In this document: in pieces, positions 50,086 to 58,028 of the stretch
How positions within the stretch are numbered: the stretch's first letter is position 1
Layout: the number at the start of each line of letters is the position of its first letter
Origin: Cohnella abietis
GTDB lineage: Bacteria; Bacillota; Bacilli; Paenibacillales; Paenibacillaceae
Assembly: GCF_004295585.1 (NCBI RefSeq)
Contig: NZ_AP019400.1
Span: 587,501 to 651,500, forward strand
Reading direction: 5' to 3'
Length of the DNA: 64,000 nt
Made by a program: the position numbers and the translations under genes
The notes under the pieces: model-generated
The model's input: only the letters and a program-made list of their open reading frames with translations
Database searches by the model: none
Told to the model about the DNA's origin: nothing

Positions 50086-51273
50086 ATGATGGAAATTAGG
50101 CAGCTGAGAGTGGATGAGTTCGAGAGCCGTGTGGCACTATCTCAATTTGCATTTCAATATCAGGTAGCTCCTGAGCAGATGGAAGCTCGGAGATTAGCAT
50201 TCCGTCCAGAGCACGATTGGGGCGCATTCGATGAGCAGGGTGCATTGATGTCAGCGCTATTGCTTAATCCTCTTGAAATCTGGGTGCAGGGCAAACAGTT
50301 CCAGATGGGCGGTGTAGCTGGGGTTGCGACTTGGCCGGAAGCAAGAAGACAAGGCTGTGTGAGCAAATTACTCGTTCATGCGCTGGAAACAATGAGGAAT
50401 AACGGTCAAACCGTCAGCATGCTGCATCCGTTCGCCTTTTCTTTTTACCGTAAATATGGGTATGAGATGACATTGGAGTACAAGCAGTACAAGTTTGAAC
50501 CGCATCAGCTTCCTTCTCGAACTGAGACTCCAGGTCAAATCAAGCGAATGACTGAGCCTAATATCGAGCTGTTAAATAGCATCTACACTGCCTATGCTTC
50601 ACGTTTTAACGGACCCTTGGTTCGGACTCCAGAATGGTGGAAAGATAGGGTGCTGACCAAAACAGGACGATTTGCGGTTTATTATAGTGCAGATAATGTG
50701 CCTGAAGGCTATGTGTTCTATCATGTCGCGGACAAAAAGCTGGTCATTAACGAGTGGGTAAGCACGAATGAAGTGTCCCGAGTAGCCTTGTGGACGTACA
50801 TTAGCAATCATGACTCGATGGTAACAGAGGTGATCATTAGCGTACCTATCGACGATCCACTGCCGTTCCTGTTGTCTGATCCGAGAATTAAGCAAGAGAT
50901 CGTACCCTATTTCATGTCTCGTATTGTCGATGCACAAGGTTTTGTAGCGCAATATCCTTGGGCTGAGGGACTGCAGGAGGAAGAAGTCTTGCTGAGCCTA
51001 ACCGACGCGCATGCTCCATGGAACAATGGAAGCTATCGGTTGGTGTGGACCGCTGAGGGGGCTGGACAGCTGGAAGCATTGGAGGATGGTGTATCTACAG
51101 CTGAAAAGGATGTAATCTCATGTGATATCCAGTCGTTGACGGCTATGCTGCTTGGCAACCGGAGACCGAGCTTCTTGCTGGAAGTCGGAAGAATAAGCGG
51201 CTCAGTGGAAAATGTGGCACGATTAGAGCGTCATATTCCGACAAAGACGACGTTCTTGATGGATTTTTTCTAA
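50086..51273 (+). CDS. Eis-like GNAT N-acetyltransferase
   Basis: A 395-residue acetyltransferase. The N-terminal GNAT domain has the acetyl-CoA loop GVAGVATWPEARRQGCVSKL near residues 75-95 and the FYRKYGYE segment; the middle forms a second GNAT-like fold; the C-terminal third resembles the sterol-carrier-protein-like domain of Eis. Related enzymes acetylate aminoglycosides or other amines, but most have no known substrate. AAAGGTGG supports ATG 50086 (or 50089). Confidence 0.88.
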   Translation: MMEIRQLRVDEFESRVALSQFAFQYQVAPEQMEARRLAFRPEHDWGAFDEQGALMSALLLNPLEIWVQGKQFQMGGVAGVATWPEARRQGCVSKLLVHALETMRNNGQTVSMLHPFAFSFYRKYGYEMTLEYKQYKFEPHQLPSRTETPGQIKRMTEPNIELLNSIYTAYASRFNGPLVRTPEWWKDRVLTKTGRFAVYYSADNVPEGYVFYHVADKKLVINEWVSTNEVSRVALWTYISNHDSMVTEVIISVPIDDPLPFLLSDPRIKQEIVPYFMSRIVDAQGFVAQYPWAEGLQEEEVLLSLTDAHAPWNNGSYRLVWTAEGAGQLEALEDGVSTAEKDVISCDIQSLTAMLLGNRRPSFLLEVGRISGSVENVARLERHIPTKTTFLMDFF

Positions 51274-51302
51274 AAGGGATACACAGCAATTGGAAGGAAT
51301 GG

Positions 51303-51332
51303 TTGTCAACACGCTAGGCGTTGTGATAAAAT
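51303..51332 (+). promoter_or_regulatory. Promoter for secG
   Basis: TTGTCA (51303-51308), 18 bases, TAAAAT (51327-51332) with an extended TGA before it. Confidence 0.6.
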
Positions 51333-51354
51333 GAGAATACTGTTTTTGTATTCA

Positions 51355-51435
51355 ATATCAGAAGTTTAAGGTTCGACATCCTTATCCTCATCTGATATCT
51401 CGATGCAAACGTATATAGCCGTCTGTAGATGGCTA
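51355..51435 (+). promoter_or_regulatory. Structured 5' leader of secG
   Basis: Two stems lie between the promoter and secG. Stem 1: ATATCAGA (51355-51362) pairs perfectly with TCTGATAT (51391-51398), with an inner TAAGG/CCTTA helix. Stem 2: TAGCC...GGCTA (51416-51435) with inner TC/GA and a TGTA loop. They may form a regulatory leader; no known riboswitch class is recognised. Confidence 0.5.
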
Positions 51436-51470
51436 AACCGTTTTACATGGGTAATTGGGAGGTGTAAGCG

Positions 51471-51710
51471 ATGGACGTCGTTCTTAAAATAATCTTGGTT
51501 ATCTTCTCATTAGGCCTAATTGCTGTTGTTTTGCTACAGCGTGGTAAAAGTGCTGGTTTGTCAGGCGCTATTACGGGTGGAGCTGAGCAATTATTCGGTA
51601 AACAGAAGGCACGCGGTCTTGACCTGTTCTTGCAGCGTCTGACTGTTGGTTTGGCGATTGGTTTCTTTATCCTTTCTTTGGTAGTCGCTTATTTCGTTAA
51701 AGCGGCTTAA
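51471..51710 (+). CDS. secG: Preprotein translocase subunit SecG
   Basis: Small membrane protein (79 aa) of the SecYEG channel. Two hydrophobic helices (about 5-25 and 54-76) flank the loop [20 protein letters not shown] that marks SecG. GGGAGG precedes ATG 51471. A terminator follows directly, so it is separate from rnr, although the secG-rnr-smpB order is conserved in bacilli. Confidence 0.95.
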   Translation: MDVVLKIILVIFSLGLIAVVLLQRGKSAGLSGAITGGAEQLFGKQKARGLDLFLQRLTVGLAIGFFILSLVVAYFVKAA

Positions 51711-51725
51711 TTAACAACAGAGATC

Positions 51726-51757
51726 AGGCAGGAAGCGGTAGCTTCCTGCCTTTTTTT
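51726..51757 (+). terminator. Terminator after secG
   Basis: Perfect 11-bp hairpin AGGCAGGAAGC-GGTA-GCTTCCTGCCT followed by TTTTTT. Confidence 0.95.
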
Positions 51758-51841
51758 GTGTAAATGTGCATTGGATTGGGATGTTCATCCGATTGCCGAA
51801 GGCATAAAGTGTGTATACTATAGTAGGACGAGGTGATATGG

Positions 51842-54800
51842 ATGCCGATGTGCACGGAGCAGGAGTTGCTCGATTTCATGCGGGAAACCGCTTATAAACC
51901 AATGACTTATAAAGAATTAGAGAAACATTTTGGCATAGAGGATGCATTTGAATTTAAGACATTCCTGAAGCTGTTGACCGAGATGGAGCAGGATGGAAAA
52001 ATTCTACTAACCCGTACAGAACGCTATGGCGTTCCGGAACGGATGAATTTGCTGCGCGGTCGTATCCAAACCCATCCGAAGGGCTTTGCATTTCTAATCC
52101 CGGATGATAAGGAGCATCCCGACTTGTACATTCACGCGAATGACTTGAAGGGAACGATGAATGGGGATATTGTGCTTGCACGAGTATCCGCTAAGAACGA
52201 GAATGGCAAGCTTGAAGGCGAGATTGTTCGCATCATTAAACGGGCTGTGACGCAAGTCGTAGGTTTATTCCATAATCATGATAGCTATGGCTTCGTAGTG
52301 CCGGATGACAAACGCATTAACAAGGATATCTTTATCCGGGGCGAAGGCTTCAAGGGTGCGATAACAGGTCAGAAGGTTGTCGTTAATATTATTACATATC
52401 CAGAAGGACGCTCAGCTGCTGAAGGTGAGATCGTGGAAATTCTGGGGCATAAGGATGATCCAGGCGTCGATATTCTGAGTATTATCCGCAAGCATGGATT
52501 GCCGGAGAGCTTTCCTGGTGATGTGCTTGAGGAAGCGGACAAGGCTCCTGATACGATCACAGAAGATGAGATTGTACAGCAGGGTCGTCGTGATTTGCGT
52601 AGCAAGGTTATCGTTACGATAGATGGCGAGGACGCTAAAGATCTCGATGACGCAGTAAATGTAGAAGGCTTACCTAACGGTAACTACTTGCTAGGTGTGC
52701 ATATTGCCGACGTTAGTTACTATGTGCGGGAGAAGTCTAAGCTGGATGAAGAAGCGTATAATCGGGGCTGCAGTGTGTACTTGGTTGACCGAGTTATTCC
52801 TATGCTCCCACATCGCTTATCCAATGGTATCTGCTCCTTGAATCCTCAGGTGGATCGGTTGACGATGTCCTGTGAGATGGAGTTCGAGCCAGGAACAATG
52901 AAGCTGGTTCGCCATGACATCTTCACAAGCGTCATTCGGACAAAGGAAAGAATGACCTACACGAATGTCCGTAAAATATTAAATGAAGAAGATCCGGAAG
53001 TAGCCGAGCGTTATGCGGATTTAGTCGATACATTTAAGCTCATGCAAGAGCTGGCTATGGGTCTTCGCGGAAACCGGATGAAGCGGGGCGCAATCGACTT
53101 CGAATTCCAAGAAGCTAAAGTGATTGTCGATCCTCAGGGCAAGCCAGTTGAGATTGTTAAAAGAGAACGTTCAATTGCCGAGCAGATTATCGAAGAATTC
53201 ATGCTTGTGGCAAATGAGACGGTCGCTGAGCATTTCCATTGGCTGAAGGTTCCTTTCATCTACCGGATCCATGAAGAGCCTTCTAATGAAAAGCTGATGA
53301 CTTTCATGCAGTTTGCAGGTAACTTCGGTTACGCCGTTCGGGGTAAAGGCAATACCGTTCACCCTCGCGCGCTACAAACTTTATTGGAAGAAATACAGGG
53401 AACTAAGGAAGAGACCGTTCTTAGCACGATGATGCTGAGATCGATGAAGCAAGCTAAGTATGATGCCGAAAGCTTGGGCCATTTTGGCTTGGCAGCGGAA
53501 TATTACTCTCATTTTACTTCGCCGATTCGTCGTTATCCCGATCTTGCTATTCATCGCGTAATGCGTGAGGTGCTTGAGAACGGTGGCACTTTGCCGGACA
53601 ATCGTTACGATTCGCTTAATGCCCGTATGCCGGACATTGCTTCGCAATCTTCGGAACGCGAGCGTGTAGCGGTAGATGCAGAACGCGATACCGAGAAGCT
53701 GAAAAAGGCTGAGTTCATGCTCGATAAGATCGGTGAAGAATTTACCGGAATTATTAGTGGTGTGACTAGCTTCGGAATGTTCATCGAGCTGGAAAATACG
53801 GTCGAAGGCCTCATTCGTCTAAGTGATCTGACGGACGATTATTATCATTTCCATGAGTTGCATATGGCTTTGATTGGCGAGCGTACGTCGAAGATTTACC
53901 GGATTGGCGATGAGGTGAAAATTCGTGTAGCTCGGGTTAACATGAGCGATCATACAATCGATTTTGAGATGATGGATATGAAATCGCGTAGTGGAAGCCG
54001 TGTGAGCTTCGTAGATGCACGCGGACCGGGTGGCTTCGATCGGAAGCGTAAGAAGCGCAATGCTGCTGGCAAGTTTGCCGGTATTGGCGGCGGCTCCGGT
54101 GGTGGTCACAATCGCGGCGGACGCGGTGGCGATAGGCCTAGTGGCAAAGGTGAAAGAAGCGGTAGCGGTCGACCTGGCCAAGCCAATCAACAGGGTGGAC
54201 AACCTGGCCGAGTTAGACATGCAGATGAAAGCATCATCATTAATGATGCATCGCAGGCGCAGGCTGACGATAGAACTAGAAGCAAGCGCAAGAGGAAGCC
54301 GGGTGCACATAAAGAGAATCTGGAAGCACGGGGTTCTGTTGAGCAGATTCAAGTGTCTCCCACTCCAGTGGTATCTCCGGACTCGGCGGGCCATGCAGGT
54401 GGACGTCCTCCTAGACGTAAGGACGGAAACGGTTCTAATACAAGCTCTAATGCTGGGTCTAATGCAGGTCCTAACGCTGGTTCTGGAACCGCTTCGAAGG
54501 AAACGGTATCCAACGGCTCCTCAACATCGAACGGATCTTCGGTATCCAGTGGTACTTCAGCGCCTAATGGCAATTCAGTATCACTTGGAGCGAGACCGAA
54601 TAACTCAAATGGTTCGCAAGGATCAAACGGTTCAAGCAGCTTGTTCCCTGCAAAGCGTGGCAAGCTAGATATGTGGGGACTACCTCGCTCCGGCAATTAT
54701 CCGAAAAACGCGGATGATGGCACGGACGGTACGAAGCCACCACGTAAGGGTGGCGGCGGTGGTGGAGGACGGGTTAACCGCGCTCCTAAGCCTTTCACTA

Positions 54801-54880
54801 AAGCGGAAGCATCCGTTCCGAAGCCAAGTGGAGACAAGCCAAGAAGAAATAAAAAGCCTAAGCCAGAAGTTAAAGAATAA
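51842..54880 (+). CDS. rnr: Ribonuclease R with very long disordered C-terminal tail
   Basis: A 3'-5' exoribonuclease (1012 aa) that degrades structured RNA and acts in trans-translation quality control. Order: N-terminal winged-helix (about 10-70), cold-shock domains (75-230), RNB catalytic domain (metal Asp cluster GEDAKDLDDAVNVE near 256, RNB core to about 600), S1 domain (about 630-715). RNase R usually ends soon after S1 with a short basic tail (750-830 aa in total). Here about 295 residues follow: an RG/GG-rich part, KR clusters, a Ser/Asn/Gly repeat region near 865-930, a glycine run and a Lys/Pro-rich end. ATG 51842 is set by AGGTG. SmpB and tmRNA, its partners, are encoded downstream. 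Confidence 0.95.
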   Translation: MPMCTEQELLDFMRETAYKPMTYKELEKHFGIEDAFEFKTFLKLLTEMEQDGKILLTRTERYGVPERMNLLRGRIQTHPKGFAFLIPDDKEHPDLYIHANDLKGTMNGDIVLARVSAKNENGKLEGEIVRIIKRAVTQVVGLFHNHDSYGFVVPDDKRINKDIFIRGEGFKGAITGQKVVVNIITYPEGRSAAEGEIVEILGHKDDPGVDILSIIRKHGLPESFPGDVLEEADKAPDTITEDEIVQQGRRDLRSKVIVTIDGEDAKDLDDAVNVEGLPNGNYLLGVHIADVSYYVREKSKLDEEAYNRGCSVYLVDRVIPMLPHRLSNGICSLNPQVDRLTMSCEMEFEPGTMKLVRHDIFTSVIRTKERMTYTNVRKILNEEDPEVAERYADLVDTFKLMQELAMGLRGNRMKRGAIDFEFQEAKVIVDPQGKPVEIVKRERSIAEQIIEEFMLVANETVAEHFHWLKVPFIYRIHEEPSNEKLMTFMQFAGNFGYAVRGKGNTVHPRALQTLLEEIQGTKEETVLSTMMLRSMKQAKYDAESLGHFGLAAEYYSHFTSPIRRYPDLAIHRVMREVLENGGTLPDNRYDSLNARMPDIASQSSERERVAVDAERDTEKLKKAEFMLDKIGEEFTGIISGVTSFGMFIELENTVEGLIRLSDLTDDYYHFHELHMALIGERTSKIYRIGDEVKIRVARVNMSDHTIDFEMMDMKSRSGSRVSFVDARGPGGFDRKRKKRNAAGKFAGIGGGSGGGHNRGGRGGDRPSGKGERSGSGRPGQANQQGGQPGRVRHADESIIINDASQAQADDRTRSKRKRKPGAHKENLEARGSVEQIQVSPTPVVSPDSAGHAGGRPPRRKDGNGSNTSSNAGSNAGPNAGSGTASKETVSNGSSTSNGSSVSSGTSAPNGNSVSLGARPNNSNGSQGSNGSSSLFPAKRGKLDMWGLPRSGNYPKNADDGTDGTKPPRKGGGGGGGRVNRAPKPFTKAEASVPKPSGDKPRRNKKPKPEVKE

Positions 54881-54888
54881 GCCAAATG

Positions 54889-54922
54889 GAGCCTTCCGGA
54901 GATCAATTCTGGGAGGCTCTTC
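54889..54922 (+). terminator. Weak hairpin after rnr
   Basis: GAGCCT-TCC / GGG-AGGCTC with a long loop and a short T/C tail. Confidence 0.4.
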
Positions 54923-55031
54923 TGCCGAAGTATAGATCGATGACAATACTGCGGATATCATTTTACAAACTTCGCCGTATCTTATAGGATAGTACTTAGT
55001 GTGTACGGAGATTTTGGGGAGGCAGATAGGT

Positions 55032-55967
55032 ATGAAAAAGCTATATCACGTGCTCGGAGCGAAGCAATTCGCGAAGGAAGAGCTGGAGCAGCTGTTCGAT
55101 GAAGCGCAAGCAATGGAAGGAATTGTTGCGCGCGGCGGGGATAGACGGCATGAAGGAAGAATTATGACGACTTTATTCTTCGAGGCTAGCACAAGAACAC
55201 GGCTTTCGTTCGAATCAGCGATGCATCGGCTCGGCGGTAGTGTTATCGGTACGGAAAATGCAGCGCAATTTTCTTCCGCGATAAAGGGAGAGACGCTTGA
55301 GGATACGATTCGAATCATTAGCGGCTACAGCGATGTTTTCGTTATGCGGCATACTGAAATTGGTGCGGCGCAGCGTGCTGCGAAGGTATCGGGCATTCCG
55401 GTTATCAATGCAGGGGACGGCGCGGGTGAGCATCCTACTCAGGCTCTGCTTGATGCATACACGATTCGCAAGGAGTTTGGCAAGATCGATGGGCTTAAGA
55501 TTGCGATGGTTGGAGATTTGGCGTATGGACGTACGGTGCACTCATTGAGTTATATTTTAGCTAATTATCAGGATGTTATGATTTATTATATCTCTCCAGA
55601 CAATGTGCGGATTCCAGACAACGTGAAGAAGTACTTGGATGAGAAGGGAATTCGCTATCAGGAAACGAATGACCTAGATTCAGTTGCGGGCACAATAGAT
55701 GTGCTATACCAAACCCGGATTCAGAAGGAGCGTTTCCCGTCTCTCGAGGAGTATGAGAAGGCTTCTGGTCAATTCATTGTTGATGCAGAGCTGTTGTCTC
55801 GTATGCGCAAAGACACCATTGTTCTTCATCCTCTACCTCGCGCAGGAGAGATCACGGAGGAAGTCGATTCTGATCCTCGCGCCGCCTATTTCCGCCAAGC
55901 TGTGAATGGTCTATACATCCGAATGGCTCTAATCGACAGATGTATAACTCAATCTCAGGGTAAATAG
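55032..55967 (+). CDS. pyrB: Aspartate carbamoyltransferase, Escherichia coli PyrB-like
   Basis: A 311-residue carbamoyltransferase, which condenses carbamoyl phosphate and aspartate in pyrimidine synthesis. Carbamoyl-phosphate motif FFEASTRTRLSFE, mobile loop near SSAIKGETLEDT, VMRHTEIGAAQRAA, GDGAGEHPTQALLD, and C-terminal HPLPRAGEI. The spelling FEASTRTRLSFESAMHRLGG is the E. coli type, not the Bacillus type (usually FENSTRTRFSFE). There are no other pyr genes nearby and no pyrI. GGGGAGG sets ATG 55032. It could be a second ATCase or the only one. Confidence 0.92.
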   Translation: MKKLYHVLGAKQFAKEELEQLFDEAQAMEGIVARGGDRRHEGRIMTTLFFEASTRTRLSFESAMHRLGGSVIGTENAAQFSSAIKGETLEDTIRIISGYSDVFVMRHTEIGAAQRAAKVSGIPVINAGDGAGEHPTQALLDAYTIRKEFGKIDGLKIAMVGDLAYGRTVHSLSYILANYQDVMIYYISPDNVRIPDNVKKYLDEKGIRYQETNDLDSVAGTIDVLYQTRIQKERFPSLEEYEKASGQFIVDAELLSRMRKDTIVLHPLPRAGEITEEVDSDPRAAYFRQAVNGLYIRMALIDRCITQSQGK

Positions 55968-55989
55968 GATAAAGCTGGAGTCTCTTCTG

Positions 55990-56019
55990 TTGATGGCGTG
56001 GGTGGGCACGTGCTATAAT
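55990..56019 (+). promoter_or_regulatory. Promoter for smpB
   Basis: TTGATG (55990-55995), 18 bases, perfect TATAAT (56014-56019) with extended TGC. Confidence 0.6.
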
Positions 56020-56084
56020 GAATGTCCGGCGGGCTTTAGGCTCATGCCATTAACGGATTGGACAGGTAAAGGTGGTGAAGGAAA

Positions 56085-56567
56085 ATGGGTAAGAAAGACC
56101 AGTACGATAAGCCGTTAGCTCAGAATAAGAAGGCGTCCCATGATTACTTCATCGAGGACACCTATGAAGCCGGAATGGTGCTTACCGGCACGGAGATTAA
56201 GTCCCTAAGGACTGGCCGCGCGAATCTAAGCGATTCCTTCGCTACGATACGTAATGGTGAGATTTTTCTCCATAACATGCATATTAGTCCCTTCGAGCAG
56301 GGGAATCGTAACAATCCAGGCGATCCGTCTCGCGCTCGTAAGCTTCTTCTTCACAAGAGTCAGATTCATAAGCTCTTGGGATTGACCAAGCGGGAAGGCT
56401 ACACACTAGTTCCTCTTCGTGTATACATTAAGAACGGCTATGCGAAGTGTCTGATCGGGTTCGGTAAAGGGAAGAAGCAATACGACAAGCGTGAGTCAGA
56501 CGCTAAGCGTGATTCCCAACGTGATATTCAGCGGATCCTTCGGGAGAAGCAGAAGGTCAGTAACTAG
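56085..56567 (+). CDS. smpB: SsrA-binding protein SmpB
   Basis: Small RNA-binding protein (160 aa) that delivers alanyl-tmRNA to stalled ribosomes. [37 protein letters not shown] and [14 protein letters not shown] are the family signatures, with a basic C-terminal tail. AAAGGTGGTG precedes ATG 56085. ssrA lies 200 bases downstream, as in bacilli. Confidence 0.98.
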   Translation: MGKKDQYDKPLAQNKKASHDYFIEDTYEAGMVLTGTEIKSLRTGRANLSDSFATIRNGEIFLHNMHISPFEQGNRNNPGDPSRARKLLLHKSQIHKLLGLTKREGYTLVPLRVYIKNGYAKCLIGFGKGKKQYDKRESDAKRDSQRDIQRILREKQKVSN

Positions 56568-56660
56568 AAACCTAGAACGGGCAAAAGAAACGTATTCGCT
56601 CGTATCGGGAATGAAGTGGCAGTATTGCCAGCAACAACTTAGGTTATTACACGGTACACG

Positions 56661-56669
56661 TGTTATAAT
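56661..56669 (+). promoter_or_regulatory. Extended -10 promoter for ssrA
   Basis: TGTTATAAT, about 100 bases before the mature 5' end of tmRNA. Confidence 0.5.
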
Positions 56670-56768
56670 AAATGAAGCAACACAATGCTTGAAATGCTTG
56701 ATCTTCGCTTTCCTTAGGGAGAGCGCCTGGGAAGTCCAACCGATAATGCGGTGGCGACCAGCTATTCG

Positions 56769-57133
56769 GGGGCGTTTATGGATTCGACGGGGATAGAACG
56801 AGCGTGGGTAGCGGGTAGTAGGGCTGCGTCTGCTTCACTAACGCGGAAAGCCATTTAAACGGCAAACAACAAAACAACTACGCTTTAGCAGCCTAAGAAA
56901 CTGCTTGCGTGCTTCTACCTTCCATCGCCCATGTGGCAGGCTAGGGGCTAACCTATAGTGGGATACGCTAACGAGTCTCCGCCTGGGGCTTGCTAGAGGA
57001 AGACAATCAGGCTGACCCGAAGGGAATCCGGTGACAGGGAGTCTCTAGGGTGACATCAAATCTGTCACTACACCCGTAGAAGCACATGTGGCGTTGTCTT
57101 CGGACAGGGGTTCGACTCCCCTCGCCTCCACCA
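56769..57133 (+). ncRNA. ssrA: Transfer-messenger RNA
   Basis: 365-nt tmRNA. The tRNA-like ends pair as GGGGGCG (56769-56775) with CGCCTCC before an A and the encoded CCA (57131-57133); TTATGGATTCGACGGGGAT follows the 5' end and the T-arm contains GGGTTCGACTCCC. The tag reading frame begins at the resume codon GGC 56861 and reads GKQQNNYALAA, stopping at TAA 56894-56896, preceded by the charged Ala. The ALAA end is the degron recognised by ClpX/ClpP-type proteases. The 3' end of tmRNA is a frequent integration site of mobile elements, and the DNA downstream is unlike the core. Confidence 0.96.
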
Positions 57134-57137
57134 CGAG

Positions 57138-57165
57138 AAACCCGACCGCAAGAGGTCGGGTTTTT
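57138..57165 (+). terminator. Terminator of ssrA
   Basis: AAACCCGACC-GCAAGA-GGTCGGGTTTTT. Confidence 0.92.
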
Positions 57166-57200
57166 GTGTGGGCAAAATAGGGGAGTCGTCCCAGTCCGAA

Positions 57201-57480
57201 GGAGGACAAGATGGGTTCGTTCCGCGCGCAGGGAGCGAAGCGGACGAGCACGGCATCTCATTCTACATATAAGAACGTCATCCGCGAATTATCTTCGTCA
57301 GCAATTTCAATCAAGAATGGGATACCCCTGAGCCGAATAAAAGAATCGCGACCCAAGATACCGACACGAAGTAGTCGCGTTTCGTTTGGGGAGAGCCACA
57401 GGGGAGGACAGTGGGTTCGATCGTGCGGAAGATAGCTGAGCGGAATGAGCAAGGTCCGACCTGACTCGGTCGGATTTTTA
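57201..57480 (+). repeat. Diverged duplicate of a downstream-of-ssrA segment, with second terminator
   Basis: GGAGGACA..GGGTTCG..and AGCGGA..GAGCA recur at 57201-57250 and 57403-57451. The second copy contains GGACAGTGGGTTCGA (57406-57420), close to the tmRNA T-arm GGACAGGGGTTCGA (57102-57115), and is followed by TCCGACC/GGTCGGA-TTTTT (57455-57479), like the ssrA terminator. The block therefore looks like a decayed copy of the ssrA 3' end plus terminator. The rest of 57166-57400 shows no gene. Confidence 0.45.
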
Positions 57481-58028
57481 CTTTGGTCGCAAATTGCAGA
57501 TGGATTGTTGATGAGGGATTCTTATGAAATCTATTTTCGGGAACTTTTGAGATAAGTTTCTATACTAATCATTGTTAGTAAGGATCACTTCGAAAATTCT
57601 GAAATATCATAATTCAGAGATTTAAATGCCTTAACGAGTGCATCCGAGGTGACCCTTCTCGTTTTTACCTCGTTTCACCATAGACGTATTGTTTATGACT
57701 ATTGCGGTTCGTAAATCTTTTTTCATCATATCTCTGTCTCTCGGTTGCTTCCATAGTTACTTATATAACTAATGGCAAATCACAATAATAAATTAAAAAC
57801 GCAAATATTTTATTATATTATCAGCCCGATCAAGGATTTGCTTCGTTAGGTATTGTCCTAGTTTAGCTTAGTAGTTTCTGGCACTATTCTAACAAGTTTA
57901 GGTAAGATTCTTAAGGATTAAGTTGTTAAGAAAAATAGAAATATTCGCTGATGTGGGTTTAAGGCGATCAGCGACAATTCTGAATAATTATATGTTATTA
58001 TTTGTAATAATTGATAGGGGGAGATTAA
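57481..58028. other. AT-rich gene-free spacer at the island edge
   Basis: About 550 bases with markedly lower GC than the region before ssrA. I see no convincing coding frame, RNA gene or repeat; it probably holds the promoter of the next gene and decayed sequence. Confidence 0.5.

Noticed and set aside
57007..57452. Several 60-85 residue frames on both strands after ssrA
   Set aside because: They overlap the tmRNA 3' end and terminators, and lack ribosome sites and sensible composition.
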